Shown here piece after piece: positions 34,894 through 43,209 of a stretch of 49,042 nt of DNA (the first letter of the stretch is position 1; each line of letters starts with the position of its first letter). The stretch lies in assembly GCA_031292385.1 (NCBI GenBank), contig JARLHE010000036.1:1-49042 (forward strand), given 5' to 3'. The translations under genes and the position numbers were made by a program. The notes below the pieces were generated by a model. It was not told where the DNA came from, ran no database searches, and saw only the letters and a list, made by a program, of their open reading frames with translations. The stretch comes from Oligoflexia bacterium. Lineage in GTDB: Bacteria > Bdellovibrionota > UBA1018.

Positions 34894-36237
34894 ATGAAAA
34901 AGCATCGATTCGACAAAACGCGCTCCTCCACTAAGACGGCAAAATGCGCCGTCCTGATTGCGACCACGCTCCTGTTTTCGGGCGCGATCGAGAGTTTCGC
35001 TTACGGCGCATCGGATTGGGATACTTCGACCGAAGCCGGTCTTACGCAAACCATCCAGCAAGTCGGCGCGAATATGGGCATCATCAATACGACGCTCACG
35101 CCTCCGGCCCTGAGCTGCGGATCCACCGCCGTCGATCAAGGCATCGGGCAAAATTCTTGGGAAAATTACGGCGGCAACCGGAAAATTCGCGCGATGCTCG
35201 ATGTCGCCTGGAATAACCGCCAGTCAAAACCCATTAACCAAGCTTACTCTTACGTGAAACAAGCCCTCTACCAGACCGGCATCGTACCCCAGGGCTCGCT
35301 CACCTCAACCAAGCCGGCGCAAGCCGTGGGCGATCTCAAAAGCCAGGGATTCGTGAACCTTCTGGATTCCCCCGCATACGCCGATCTGAAAGAGCATCCG
35401 GAGATGGCACCCGTCGGCGCGATCATCGTCTACGCGGGCGATCCCAATTATCCGTGGTCGAAAGACGGCGACATCCAAATTCACATGAATGGCGGATTCC
35501 TCTCCGACTATTACTCCTCGCGCCCGACCAATCATCAGGTTACCGTGACCCATGAAAACGGCAAGACCGTGGAATACCCCGATCACGATCATTTTCGCGT
35601 CATCGGCGTGATGATGAAGCCCTCGCTCAAGCCATCCCGCGCGCAGGTCGAAGCCCCCGTCCACCTCAAGCAAAACCAACTTTTAACCCAGCCGGCGTCG
35701 AGCCAATCCGCCGTGCTCGACAGCTATTACGCCAATAGCCCGAAGATCCGTCAGATGATCAACGCGGCTTGGGTTGCCCATAAGCCCGCCACCACGTTCG
35801 AGTGCTACCACGCGGTTAAGCAGGCTCTTTACCAATCCGGGATCGTTCCCAGGGGCTCTCTCCACGGAGGAGCGGCCTCGTCAGCCGTGAGCGATCTCGA
35901 ACAACAGGGTTTCGTCAACTTGCTGGATAACCCGACCTACGCGAACCTCAGGAACACTCCCGAGGAAGCCCCGATCGGCGCCATCGTCGTCTACGCGGGC
36001 GATCCAAGCCATGAATGGTCGAAATGGGGCGACGTCCAAATCCATATGCTCGATGGCAACGGCAAGGGCGCCTGGGTCTCCGATTACTTCTCGCATAACG
36101 CGATGATTAGGCAGACGACCGTGTTCCGCGACAGCGAGGGCAATGCCATCGCCTCTTATGCCGACAAGGATTACTTCCACGTCATTGGCGTCATGATCGA
36201 CCCGTCGGCCGCATTCACTTCGGTCGCCCACCGGTAA
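34894..36237 (+). CDS. Exported tandem papain-like (CHAP/NlpC-like) protein, first copy without cysteine
   Basis: Two homologous halves of about 150 residues follow a signal peptide (MKKHRFDKTR to AYGAS). Shared blocks are VKQALYQ(T/S)GIVP(Q/R)GSL, QGFVNLLD, P(V/I)GAI(I/V)VYAGDP, WSK-x-GD(I/V)QIHM and FxVIGVM. The pattern of a cysteine before a helix, then G-A-I-V-V-Y and G-D-V-Q-I-H-M, resembles CHAP/NlpC amidases with Cys and His. The second half has the cysteine (FECYHAVKQAL); the first has alanine there (NQAYSYVKQAL), so only one half can be active. A 69-bp longer start at 34825 is possible. The enzyme type is inferred from the pattern; no exact family recognised. Confidence 0.65.
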   Translation: MKKHRFDKTRSSTKTAKCAVLIATTLLFSGAIESFAYGASDWDTSTEAGLTQTIQQVGANMGIINTTLTPPALSCGSTAVDQGIGQNSWENYGGNRKIRAMLDVAWNNRQSKPINQAYSYVKQALYQTGIVPQGSLTSTKPAQAVGDLKSQGFVNLLDSPAYADLKEHPEMAPVGAIIVYAGDPNYPWSKDGDIQIHMNGGFLSDYYSSRPTNHQVTVTHENGKTVEYPDHDHFRVIGVMMKPSLKPSRAQVEAPVHLKQNQLLTQPASSQSAVLDSYYANSPKIRQMINAAWVAHKPATTFECYHAVKQALYQSGIVPRGSLHGGAASSAVSDLEQQGFVNLLDNPTYANLRNTPEEAPIGAIVVYAGDPSHEWSKWGDVQIHMLDGNGKGAWVSDYFSHNAMIRQTTVFRDSEGNAIASYADKDYFHVIGVMIDPSAAFTSVAHR

Positions 36238-36307
36238 AACAGCGAAATCCGCCCCCAAGATCGCCCTTTTATTGGCCTCACCCGTCTGATAAGATCAACG
36301 CACTCCG

Positions 36308-37081
36308 ATGGTCACCATAAAATCCGAACGCGAAATCGAAAAAATGCGCAAAGCCGGCAAAGCTGCGGCCGAGTGCCTCACCGAGATGATGAAGCTCGTC
36401 AAGGCGGGCGTCACCCCGCTCGAAATCGATCGCGCGTGTCATGAGTGGACCGTTTCGCGAGGCTATATTCCAGCGCCCCTCAACTATCACGGCTTTCCGA
36501 AAAGCATTTGTATCTCGGTCAATGACGTGGTCTGCCACGGCATCCCCGATAAGCGTGCGTTCAAAGAAGGCGATATCGTCAATCTCGATGTCACGCCGAT
36601 CGTGGAGGGTTTTCACGGCGATACGAATGCCACTGTTTGCGTCGGCAAGGTGAAACCGGAAGTCCGCAAACTGGTCGACGCCACCCTGGTCTGCCTGTGG
36701 GAAGGCATTCGCCAGGTAAAGCCCGGCGCGACCTTGGGCGATATCGGCTACGCCATCCAAAAATACGCGGAAGGCGCGGGCTATTCAGTCGTGCTCGAAT
36801 ACTGCGGTCACGGCATCGGCCGGGGCTTTCACGAAGACCCTTCAGTCAGCCACGTCGGGCGCCCGGGACAGGGAATGAAGCTTCGCGAAGGAATGACCTT
36901 CACGATCGAGCCCATGATCAACCTCGGCAAGCGCCATGTGTACGTGGAAGACGACGACTGGACGGTTCGTACGAAGGACGGATCGGTTTCCGCGCAATTC
37001 GAACATACGGTTCTCGTCACGCCCGATGGCGTGGAAGTTCTCACTCTCCGTAAAGGAGAGACACCCGTTTTTCCCGCCTAG
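36308..37081 (+). CDS. map: Methionine aminopeptidase type I
   Basis: Removes the N-terminal methionine from nascent proteins. All five metal ligands are visible: the aspartates in NLDVTP and HGDTNAT, histidine in GHGIGRGFHEDP, and the glutamates in TFTIEPMI and QFEHTVLV. 257 residues, normal length. The TAG stop at 37079-37081 consists of the TA at the border and the first G of the inverted-repeat element that follows, so insertion of that element set the present C-terminus (ending PVFPA). Confidence 0.97.
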   Translation: MVTIKSEREIEKMRKAGKAAAECLTEMMKLVKAGVTPLEIDRACHEWTVSRGYIPAPLNYHGFPKSICISVNDVVCHGIPDKRAFKEGDIVNLDVTPIVEGFHGDTNATVCVGKVKPEVRKLVDATLVCLWEGIRQVKPGATLGDIGYAIQKYAEGAGYSVVLEYCGHGIGRGFHEDPSVSHVGRPGQGMKLREGMTFTIEPMINLGKRHVYVEDDDWTVRTKDGSVSAQFEHTVLVTPDGVEVLTLRKGETPVFPA

Positions 37082-37347
37082 GCTCTGTCCGGTGAATAAA
37101 CGACGACCGGTTGGGGGCCAGTTTTGATGAAGACAAGGAGCGACGACGCAGTGCTACCCGGGGTAACACAAGGAGGAGCGACGCTGTATTCATCAAAACT
37201 GGCCCCAACCCGAAGGGCGCGGGTTCTTTTTTCTTGCTCCATTGTCGCTCGTCGTTGTGTTAGCCGGGCTAGCACGGCCTCCTCGCTCCGCGGAGCAAGA
37301 AAAAATAACCTCGCGCCGGTCGCCGTTTATTCGCCGGACAGAGCCTA
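37079..37347. mobile_element. Nested inverted-repeat element, possible non-autonomous transposon (MITE-like)
   Basis: Terminal inverted repeats of 31 bp with two mismatches (37080-37110 and 37316-37346, beginning AGGCTCTGTCCGG) are bordered by TA on both sides. Inside are two further hairpins: stem 37109-37131 with 37189-37210 (22-23 bp, one bulge), and stem 37227-37240 with 37292-37305 (14 bp, perfect, TTTTTTCTTGCTCC and its complement). The loops of both hairpins (37136-37181 and 37244-37291) are about 46-nt inverted copies of each other, and each centres on its own 19-nt palindrome (GTGCTACCCGGGGTAACAC and GTGTTAGCCGGGCTAGCAC). There is no transposase; the short frames inside repeat because the ends are inverted. 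It separates map from the FUSC gene. Confidence 0.85.
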
Positions 37348-37351
37348 AACC

Positions 37352-39508
37352 ATGCAAGTCTTTTTTCGGGAGTTCGTTTTCCTCGACCGCTCGAAAATCA
37401 ACGCCTGGGTAGCGCTCAGAAATACCGTTGGCGTCGCGATCGCGCTCGGAATCTGTTTGGCTTTCGGCAAACCGGTCGATGGCTTGGTCGCGGGACTCGG
37501 CGCGCTCGTCGTTTCGTACTCCGACTCGGACGATGCCTACCTTCATCGGGCCCGCCGGCTCTTGGCCTCAAGCCTGCTCTGCTCGATCGCCGTATTCAGC
37601 GGAATTTTGGCGATCAAATCCGTATTGCTGGCGACTTTCATGGCCATCGCCTGGGCGTTCCTCGCCGGGCTGATCGTGGTCTTAGGCCCCATGATCACCG
37701 ATCTCTGCATCTTCAGCCTGGTCATGTTCATTATTTTCGCCACCCAGCCGCTGCCCCTGGATCGCGCCGTCACTTTCGGCTTGCTCACGCTCGGCGGAGG
37801 CTTGCTTCAAACCGGGCTTTCCGTGATGTTCTGGCCGATCCGCAAATATGAGCCCGAGCGCCGCGAGCTCGGCAAACTTTATTTCGAATTAGGCCGGCTC
37901 ATCAGCGTGCCTCTGAGCTCAAAGACCACCCCCCTTGGCAGCGTTCAGATTACCCGCGCCCATCACGCGCTCTCGGCATTGTCGTGGAACCGTGCTCTTG
38001 AAGGAGATCGCTACCGCTCTCTCTTGAGTCAGGCGGAGCGGATTCGGATCAACCTGGTCTTTCTTCTCCGGCGAAAACGCCGGGCGATTCGTAACCAGGA
38101 GGAGAACAGCTTTTTAAAGACCCTCTCTCTTTTCATCAAAACGGCGGCGGAATCGCTGGGCCTGATCGCTCAGATCCTGCTCACGGCCGAGAGCGCGCCT
38201 CGAGCCTATAAAGCGCTCCAGCGCCTGGAAGCTCTCATCGCCGAGGCACGCGCCCAAAGCGCGTCGGAAGACGGCGACATCAGAGCCCAGGATAAAGAGC
38301 TTCTCTCGCAGATGAGCTCACTCTCGGGACAGCTCCGCGCCGCGACCGACCTCGCCTCGCGCGTCATTCCCGCGGGCACCGCGGCCTTTGCCCAGCGCGA
38401 AGCGATCCGCCCCTGGCGATTGCCCTTTCAGGGCTCGCTCGCCACGCTTCGAGCCAATCTCACCCTCAATTCCGCGGCCTGCCGCCATGGCATTCGAATG
38501 GCGGTTGCCATTGGGCTGGGAGAAATCATCACCTACGCGTTCAACCTCTACCGTTCGTACTGGATTCCGATGACGATCGTCCTGCTGCTGAAGCCCGAAT
38601 ACATGTCGACGCTCAGTCGCGGGCTTCTTCGCGTCCTCGGAACCCTGGCCGGCCTTGTTTTCGCGACCGCGCTGTTCCGCTACTTCCCGAACCAGACCGG
38701 AATCGAAATCGCTTTCGTGGCGGGGTTCATGTTCCTGCTGAGATGGATCGGCGCGGCCCATTACGGCGTCTTCACCTTCATGCTGAGCGGCCTTGTCGTT
38801 TCGCTTTTGGCCCTTTCAGGCCTTGACCCGAATGACGTCATCTATGCGCGAGGACTCAACACTTGCATCGGAGGCGCGATCGCGCTGATCACCTATTGGG
38901 CTTGGCCGACCTGGTCCAGAACGCAAGTCCAGGAAACGATGGCGCAGATGCTGGATTCCTACCGCGTCTATTTCCACGAGGTCGCTGCCGAATACCTAAA
39001 CCCCGACCCGAATCGATCCCTCGACCAATCTCGGCTAGCAAGCCGAGTTGCCCGGTCCAATCAGGAGGCCTCCGCCGCTCATACCGAAGCCGAGCCTGGC
39101 ACGCCCGAGACGCACAAGCGACTCCTTCGGGCGATGCAAGCAAGCTCCAATCGCTTTGCTTACAACATCATGGCCCTCGAAGCCGGCGATAAAAACGGCT
39201 TCGCGCCCGAGGATCTTAAAATTTTCGCCGTTTTTTCGGAAAAAGTGGAACAAACGTTGATTCTCTTGGCTGAAGCATTGCGGACCTGCCGGATTGATCC
39301 GCAGAAATTCCCCGACCTCCGCGCCATCCAGGCCCAGCTGATCAAAATCAACACCCCGGGCAACGCGATTTCCACCGCTTATGCCGAAACCGACCGCCTC
39401 ACCAACAGCCTCAATACGCTGAGAGAGCAAGTCCTGCTTTGGGTCAATACGGTCAGCGGCCACACAATAAGTACGCAAAAAGTAGAGCGCCAAGCCGAGC
39501 TCGTGTAA
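37352..39508 (+). CDS. FUSC-family (aromatic acid/fusaric acid exporter-like) membrane protein
   Basis: 718 residues with two membrane bundles: an N-terminal set (VALRNTVGVAIALGICLAFGKPVDG to about residue 155) and a second set (RHGIRMAVAIGLGEIITYAF, SYWIPMTIVLLLKPEYMSTLSRGLLRVLGTLAGLVFATALF and on to about 530), each followed by a long soluble helical region. That is the layout of the YccS/AaeB/FUSC_2 group, inner-membrane exporters that usually work with a membrane-fusion partner; none is seen here. The ATG lies five bases after the inverted-repeat element and has no clear ribosome site. The MFS gene follows after three bases. Confidence 0.85.
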   Translation: MQVFFREFVFLDRSKINAWVALRNTVGVAIALGICLAFGKPVDGLVAGLGALVVSYSDSDDAYLHRARRLLASSLLCSIAVFSGILAIKSVLLATFMAIAWAFLAGLIVVLGPMITDLCIFSLVMFIIFATQPLPLDRAVTFGLLTLGGGLLQTGLSVMFWPIRKYEPERRELGKLYFELGRLISVPLSSKTTPLGSVQITRAHHALSALSWNRALEGDRYRSLLSQAERIRINLVFLLRRKRRAIRNQEENSFLKTLSLFIKTAAESLGLIAQILLTAESAPRAYKALQRLEALIAEARAQSASEDGDIRAQDKELLSQMSSLSGQLRAATDLASRVIPAGTAAFAQREAIRPWRLPFQGSLATLRANLTLNSAACRHGIRMAVAIGLGEIITYAFNLYRSYWIPMTIVLLLKPEYMSTLSRGLLRVLGTLAGLVFATALFRYFPNQTGIEIAFVAGFMFLLRWIGAAHYGVFTFMLSGLVVSLLALSGLDPNDVIYARGLNTCIGGAIALITYWAWPTWSRTQVQETMAQMLDSYRVYFHEVAAEYLNPDPNRSLDQSRLASRVARSNQEASAAHTEAEPGTPETHKRLLRAMQASSNRFAYNIMALEAGDKNGFAPEDLKIFAVFSEKVEQTLILLAEALRTCRIDPQKFPDLRAIQAQLIKINTPGNAISTAYAETDRLTNSLNTLREQVLLWVNTVSGHTISTQKVERQAELV

Positions 39509-39511
39509 CTT

Positions 39512-40771
39512 ATGACAATGAGCCGACTCCGCTTACGGCGCCCCTCACCCATTCTTTCGATCTTTCTGATCGTTTTAGTTGATATCCTTGGGCTCACGCT
39601 CATTTTGCCTCTTTTGCCTTTCTACGCCGAGCGCCTCGGCGCGACGCCATCGATCGCTTCCCTGCTCGTTTCGATTTACGCCTTTTGCCAGCTCGTCGCG
39701 GGACCGGCCTTGGGGCAACTCTCGGATCGCATCGGGCGCAAACCGGTGCTCATCCTGAGCCAGGCAGGAACGCTTGCCGGCTTTATCTTGCTCGCGTTTT
39801 CGACCCGGCTTTGGATGGTCATGCTTTCGCGCGCGATCGATGGTCTCACTGCGGGCAATATCACCGTCGCGCAAGCCTATATCTCGGATGTCACCGACCC
39901 CAAAAACCGCACCCGCGCTTTCGGGCTGATTGGCGCGGCCTTCGGGCTTGGTTTTCTCATCGGTCCGGCCATTTCCGGGTTTCTCGCGCAGTATGATTTC
40001 CATTACCCGATGTTTGGCGCGGCACTCCTTTCCGCCTTAAGCATTCTTTCATCCTTTGTTCTACTTCCTCGAGCCTCTCGCGACGAACATCCGCAAACCG
40101 CGGCAGCACGCCAGCCTATACGCCTCCGGCTCCCGAATCTCGTGGAGCGCTGGAACAGCTACGTCGCCGCATTTCGCGAACCCGCGCTCTCCGGCTATCT
40201 CTGGAAGTTTTTTGCCTTCAGCATGTCCTTTGGAACTTTCATCGGCGGCCTCGCCCTGTTTGCCGAACGAAGATACGTTTGGAAGGGGCTCCCGCTTGGC
40301 CCACAGCAGATCGGCTATGTTTTTGCCATCTCCGGCCTGGTCGGGGTGGTCATCCAGGGTGGATTGATCGGAAGGCTTTCCCACCGGCTTGGCGAAAAAA
40401 AACTCGTCGATGTCGGCTTTGCGAGCATGATCATCGGAAATTCGATTCTGGGACTCAGCCGAGGCAACGTCACGGGCTTGATCGTCGGAGTCCTTTTCCA
40501 AGCCTTCGGCGGCGCCGTGATCAGGCCCGCTCTGACCCGATTGATTACCGACTCAACCGGATCCCGCGGCAAGGGCTTTGTCGTGGGCCTCATGCAATCC
40601 TTGATGTCGGTCGCCCAGATCCTGGCCCCGATGCTCGGCGGCTGGCTGATTCAACAGGGGTTGTTGAGTCTCTGGGCATTCTGGGTTTCAGCCTTGGCAG
40701 TGATCGGCATCATGCTGAAGCCCGACGCCAAGAACAGCCCGACGGCAGTTTTTTGGCAATACTTTCAGTAA
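39512..40771 (+). CDS. MFS efflux transporter (TetA/DHA1-like)
   Basis: 419 residues, about 12 membrane helices. Motif A in the first cytoplasmic loop is GQLSDRIGRKPVLI; the DHA1 group shows in PLLPFYAERLGATPS and GLIGAAFGLGFLIGPAISGFL. Likely exports drugs or small organic molecules in exchange for protons. It begins three bases after the FUSC gene, so the two exporters are probably cotranscribed. An alternative ATG lies six bases downstream of the chosen one. Confidence 0.9.
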   Translation: MTMSRLRLRRPSPILSIFLIVLVDILGLTLILPLLPFYAERLGATPSIASLLVSIYAFCQLVAGPALGQLSDRIGRKPVLILSQAGTLAGFILLAFSTRLWMVMLSRAIDGLTAGNITVAQAYISDVTDPKNRTRAFGLIGAAFGLGFLIGPAISGFLAQYDFHYPMFGAALLSALSILSSFVLLPRASRDEHPQTAAARQPIRLRLPNLVERWNSYVAAFREPALSGYLWKFFAFSMSFGTFIGGLALFAERRYVWKGLPLGPQQIGYVFAISGLVGVVIQGGLIGRLSHRLGEKKLVDVGFASMIIGNSILGLSRGNVTGLIVGVLFQAFGGAVIRPALTRLITDSTGSRGKGFVVGLMQSLMSVAQILAPMLGGWLIQQGLLSLWAFWVSALAVIGIMLKPDAKNSPTAVFWQYFQ

Positions 40772-40848
40772 CTCAGTGCCGCTTTGCCACCGCCCCCGTC
40801 TCAATCCGACCTCTCACACGCCGCCGTTCATCGGCATTCATCAACTAT

Positions 40849-40862
40849 TTTAACTAGTTAAA
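40849..40862. promoter_or_regulatory. 14-bp perfect palindrome, possible operator
   Basis: TTTAACTAGTTAAA lies 85 bp before the lipoprotein gene at 40948, in the 176-bp gap after the MFS gene. It is symmetrical over its full length. No promoter hexamers are convincing here. Confidence 0.4.
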
Positions 40863-40947
40863 GCTCGACTCACTTCGGCACGATTGCTGCTTAAACGCGC
40901 GCCAGCGACGGGTAAGTCTCTAACGACTTTGACTTCAGGGGGAAAAA

Positions 40948-41565
40948 ATGAAAACCAAGAAAATTCTGACGAACGCTTTAACTTTGATTGCCCTGGCCTC
41001 CATCGTACCGACGCTCAGCGCCTGCACCGATGTACAGATCGCGGAGGCAGTCGGCGCCGGCGCGATTATCGCGGGTGCGGTCGCCATCGGCGCGACCACT
41101 CACTGCGTGCCGGGCTACGATCAAGTCTGTCACACGTTTCCCGATTACTATGGAAATCCGGTGACGGAATGCGCGGATCAATACGACTCGTGCGCGACCC
41201 TTGCTCCGAACACGATGGCCAGCATTTCCGCACGAGGCCAGCTCCCCGGGGCCAATATTTCCGCGCAGGCAGTGCCTCCCACGAACGTGGTCAATAACAT
41301 CAACTGGGGAAAAACCTTCGGCATAGGCTACGACGCCTCGGCTCAGCTCATCAGCGCCAGCAAGACTGCGCGAGACAAGCAGGATCCATCGGCCCTCTAT
41401 GCCTTGGGCCTAAGCGAAGACGATCTTAAAAACTTGGCTCAGTATCAGTTGCCCAGCGCCGCTGGCATCGATGCAATGGCGCGCAAGCTGGATCAAAAGC
41501 CTTCATCAATCAAAAGCATGCTGCAAACTCTGATCAGCGAGTCGAAGAAGGCCCCGCTCAGCTAA
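40948..41565 (+). CDS. Lipoprotein, unknown
   Basis: 205 residues. The signal peptide ends in the lipobox LSAC (about residue 26). A glycine/alanine-rich hydrophobic segment follows (AEAVGAGAIIAGAVAIGATT), then a cysteine-rich part (THCVPGYDQVCHTFPDYYGNPVTECADQYDSCATL) that may be disulfide-bonded, and a helical C-terminus. A GGGGGAAAAA ribosome site precedes the ATG. No family recognised. Confidence 0.7.
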   Translation: MKTKKILTNALTLIALASIVPTLSACTDVQIAEAVGAGAIIAGAVAIGATTHCVPGYDQVCHTFPDYYGNPVTECADQYDSCATLAPNTMASISARGQLPGANISAQAVPPTNVVNNINWGKTFGIGYDASAQLISASKTARDKQDPSALYALGLSEDDLKNLAQYQLPSAAGIDAMARKLDQKPSSIKSMLQTLISESKKAPLS

Positions 41566-41948
41566 CCTGAAATTAACACCGGTGACTCGATGCGCTGAAA
41601 TAGAGAGGGGTAGCCCCCAATTGAACAGCCCATCGAGCACCGTTATGAAGCGAGGCCTCAATCTTCACAATTTCATTTTAGTCCTGTTTTCATTTCTCGA
41701 AATCGGGGGTTACCTCGGTTATGCGGCAGCCCCTCAAACCGGTCTGAACGGCGCGGCCCTGAATTCCTCCGAACTGAAAAACGTGTTTTGGATCAGTCAT
41801 TGCGTGGTCCCTTTCTTACCCGGAAGCCCGTCTTTTCAGCGGGTCCTCCGAAAACATGAACCGAACGATCGAGGAACTCACTGCCTTTTATTCGCGGCAG
41901 CTTTCAGCTCTCGCCGACGCCGTGAATCAGCAGATTCACTGACGAAAA
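41566..41948 (+). other. Largely non-coding stretch before the ferritin-like operon
   Basis: About 380 bp. A frame from an ATG at 41645 begins like a signal peptide (MKRGLNLHNFILVLFSFLEIGGYLGYA) but turns Arg-rich and unlike protein after about 60 residues. Another frame gives the short peptide at 41856-41942. The two could be parts of one frameshifted small gene. Confidence 0.35.
41856..41942 (+). CDS. Possible 28-residue peptide or 3' end of a broken gene
   Basis: ATG frame encoding MNRTIEELTAFYSRQL and SALADAVNQQIH, helical and with GC-rich third positions like the neighbouring genes. No clear ribosome site. The frame is open upstream without a start that looks protein-like. It ends seven bases before the -35 of the next operon. 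Confidence 0.3.
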   Translation: MNRTIEELTAFYSRQLSALADAVNQQIH

Positions 41949-41978
41949 TTGATGCATTCTATCCTAGGATTAGATACT
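41949..41978 (+). promoter_or_regulatory. Promoter with embedded palindrome for the ferritin-like/FabD-like operon
   Basis: TTGATG (41949-41954) and GATACT (41973-41978) are 18 bp apart. The spacer holds the perfect palindrome ATCCTAGGAT (41961-41970), within a longer near-palindrome TCTATCCTAGGATTAGA. The start codon is 20 bp after the -10, with GAGGA at 41988-41992. A repressor at the palindrome would block the promoter. Confidence 0.5.
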
Positions 41979-41997
41979 AAAGGCGCCGAGGACTTCG

Positions 41998-43209
41998 ATG
42001 GGCGCTTTGGACAATTTGCTTCAAGATACACTGAGCCTGGTGACACGGGATATTCAAGTCGAATCCGCGTGGCTAACCGCCTTGGCGCGCCTCGAGGATC
42101 TCGCGAGCGTTCAAATCCTCTCCAATCTCTCGGGCCACACCCCGTTCCACGAGCGCAGGGCGATCGAAGCTCACGCCGCTGACGAAATGCGCCACCGCAA
42201 CGCTTTGCTCATGATGCGCCCCGTGGCACAAGTCCCTGCCGGCCGTTACCTGAGACTGGAGAAAAAACTCAGTGAACTGGCTGAAAGTTTCATCATCGGC
42301 TATTTCAGCAACCCGCTTCTCACCACGGCGCCCAATCGGCATGCCGCCTACGTTCACGGCGCGCTCACCATCGAGCAATTCCCCTTTCAAATTTACGCTG
42401 CCTATTGGAAGGCCACGAAGATTCCGGCGGTGCGCGACCAGCTCCTGAACATCATGAAGGAAGAGCATGGCCATCTCGCGCTCGGCAATCGCCTAAGAGC
42501 AAACCTTCCCGAAAAAGAACGCCTCCCCGTCGAAACGCTGCAGCAAATCGAGATCGAGATGTGCGCCAAAATGATACGCCGAATGAGGGTCGCCTTGCGT
42601 GAGTTTTACGGCATCGAAAAAGAGAAACAGAACGAACCTTTGGTGAACGCCGTCACGCGCGACAGCCTCACGCTCACCGCCTGGGTCTTCGCTTTGGGAC
42701 ATGCGGAGAAATCGGCGGCTCAGACCATGCGCGCGGCTCTTTTGAACAGCGGAGTGGCACTGACTCCCGCCATCGAAGAGCACGTGAACGATGAGATCCG
42801 CCACGGGCAAATGCTTCAGCGATCCGTTTTGCTCGATCGGCGCAGGAACTCACGAGACCCGGCCTATTTCGCGCTCGAGAGTGGTTTGATCGCCCATATG
42901 GATACCTATCTGAACACGATCTTCGGCTACGCCAAAAAGCGCGGCACGAACCCGATGAGCACGTACCGCATCGGAGCAAGGGCACTGGAAAGCAGGGTAT
43001 TTCGGCATTACATGGAACTTGAAAAATCGACTGATCACCTTCTGGTAGCGCAGACGCTCTCCATGGTCTTGCAAGATGAGATCCGCCATGCGCAAATCGT
43101 TCAAAGTACCTCGAGCGAGCCGGAAGAAATCGATTTCGAACACGCCGCCTACGAGCGCCTCTCACGAAAAATCATCCGGCAAACCAGCATCGAAAAAGTA
43201 GCCTCATGA
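41998..43209 (+). CDS. Tandem ferritin-like diiron protein (two complete sites)
   Basis: 403 residues with two four-helix-bundle halves, each showing the full diiron ligand pattern. Half 1: E33, E63-x-x-H66 (ADEMRHR), E126 and E156-x-x-H159 (KEEHGHLALG). Half 2: E237, E266-x-x-H269 (NDEIRHG), E331 and E361-x-x-H364 (QDEIRHA). Spacing of about 29-30 residues between helix ligands is that of ferritin-like oxidases and oxygenases. No signal peptide, so cytoplasmic. Two diiron sites in one chain are unusual; I do not recognise a named family. The ATGA overlap with the FabD-like gene means coupled translation, so it may oxidise or desaturate an acyl substrate handled by that protein, or handle iron or peroxide. 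The reaction is not known. Confidence 0.75.
   Translation: MGALDNLLQDTLSLVTRDIQVESAWLTALARLEDLASVQILSNLSGHTPFHERRAIEAHAADEMRHRNALLMMRPVAQVPAGRYLRLEKKLSELAESFIIGYFSNPLLTTAPNRHAAYVHGALTIEQFPFQIYAAYWKATKIPAVRDQLLNIMKEEHGHLALGNRLRANLPEKERLPVETLQQIEIEMCAKMIRRMRVALREFYGIEKEKQNEPLVNAVTRDSLTLTAWVFALGHAEKSAAQTMRAALLNSGVALTPAIEEHVNDEIRHGQMLQRSVLLDRRRNSRDPAYFALESGLIAHMDTYLNTIFGYAKKRGTNPMSTYRIGARALESRVFRHYMELEKSTDHLLVAQTLSMVLQDEIRHAQIVQSTSSEPEEIDFEHAAYERLSRKIIRQTSIEKVAS

Noticed and set aside
37079..37347. Integron attC site or CRISPR-type repeat
   Set aside because: There is no GTTRRRY core at the ends, no integrase or cassette array, and no regularly spaced direct repeats.
37078..37348. Short open frames on both strands of the inverted-repeat element, both ending in YSPDRA
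   Set aside because: Their shared ending comes from the terminal inverted repeats; they are not evidence of a protein.
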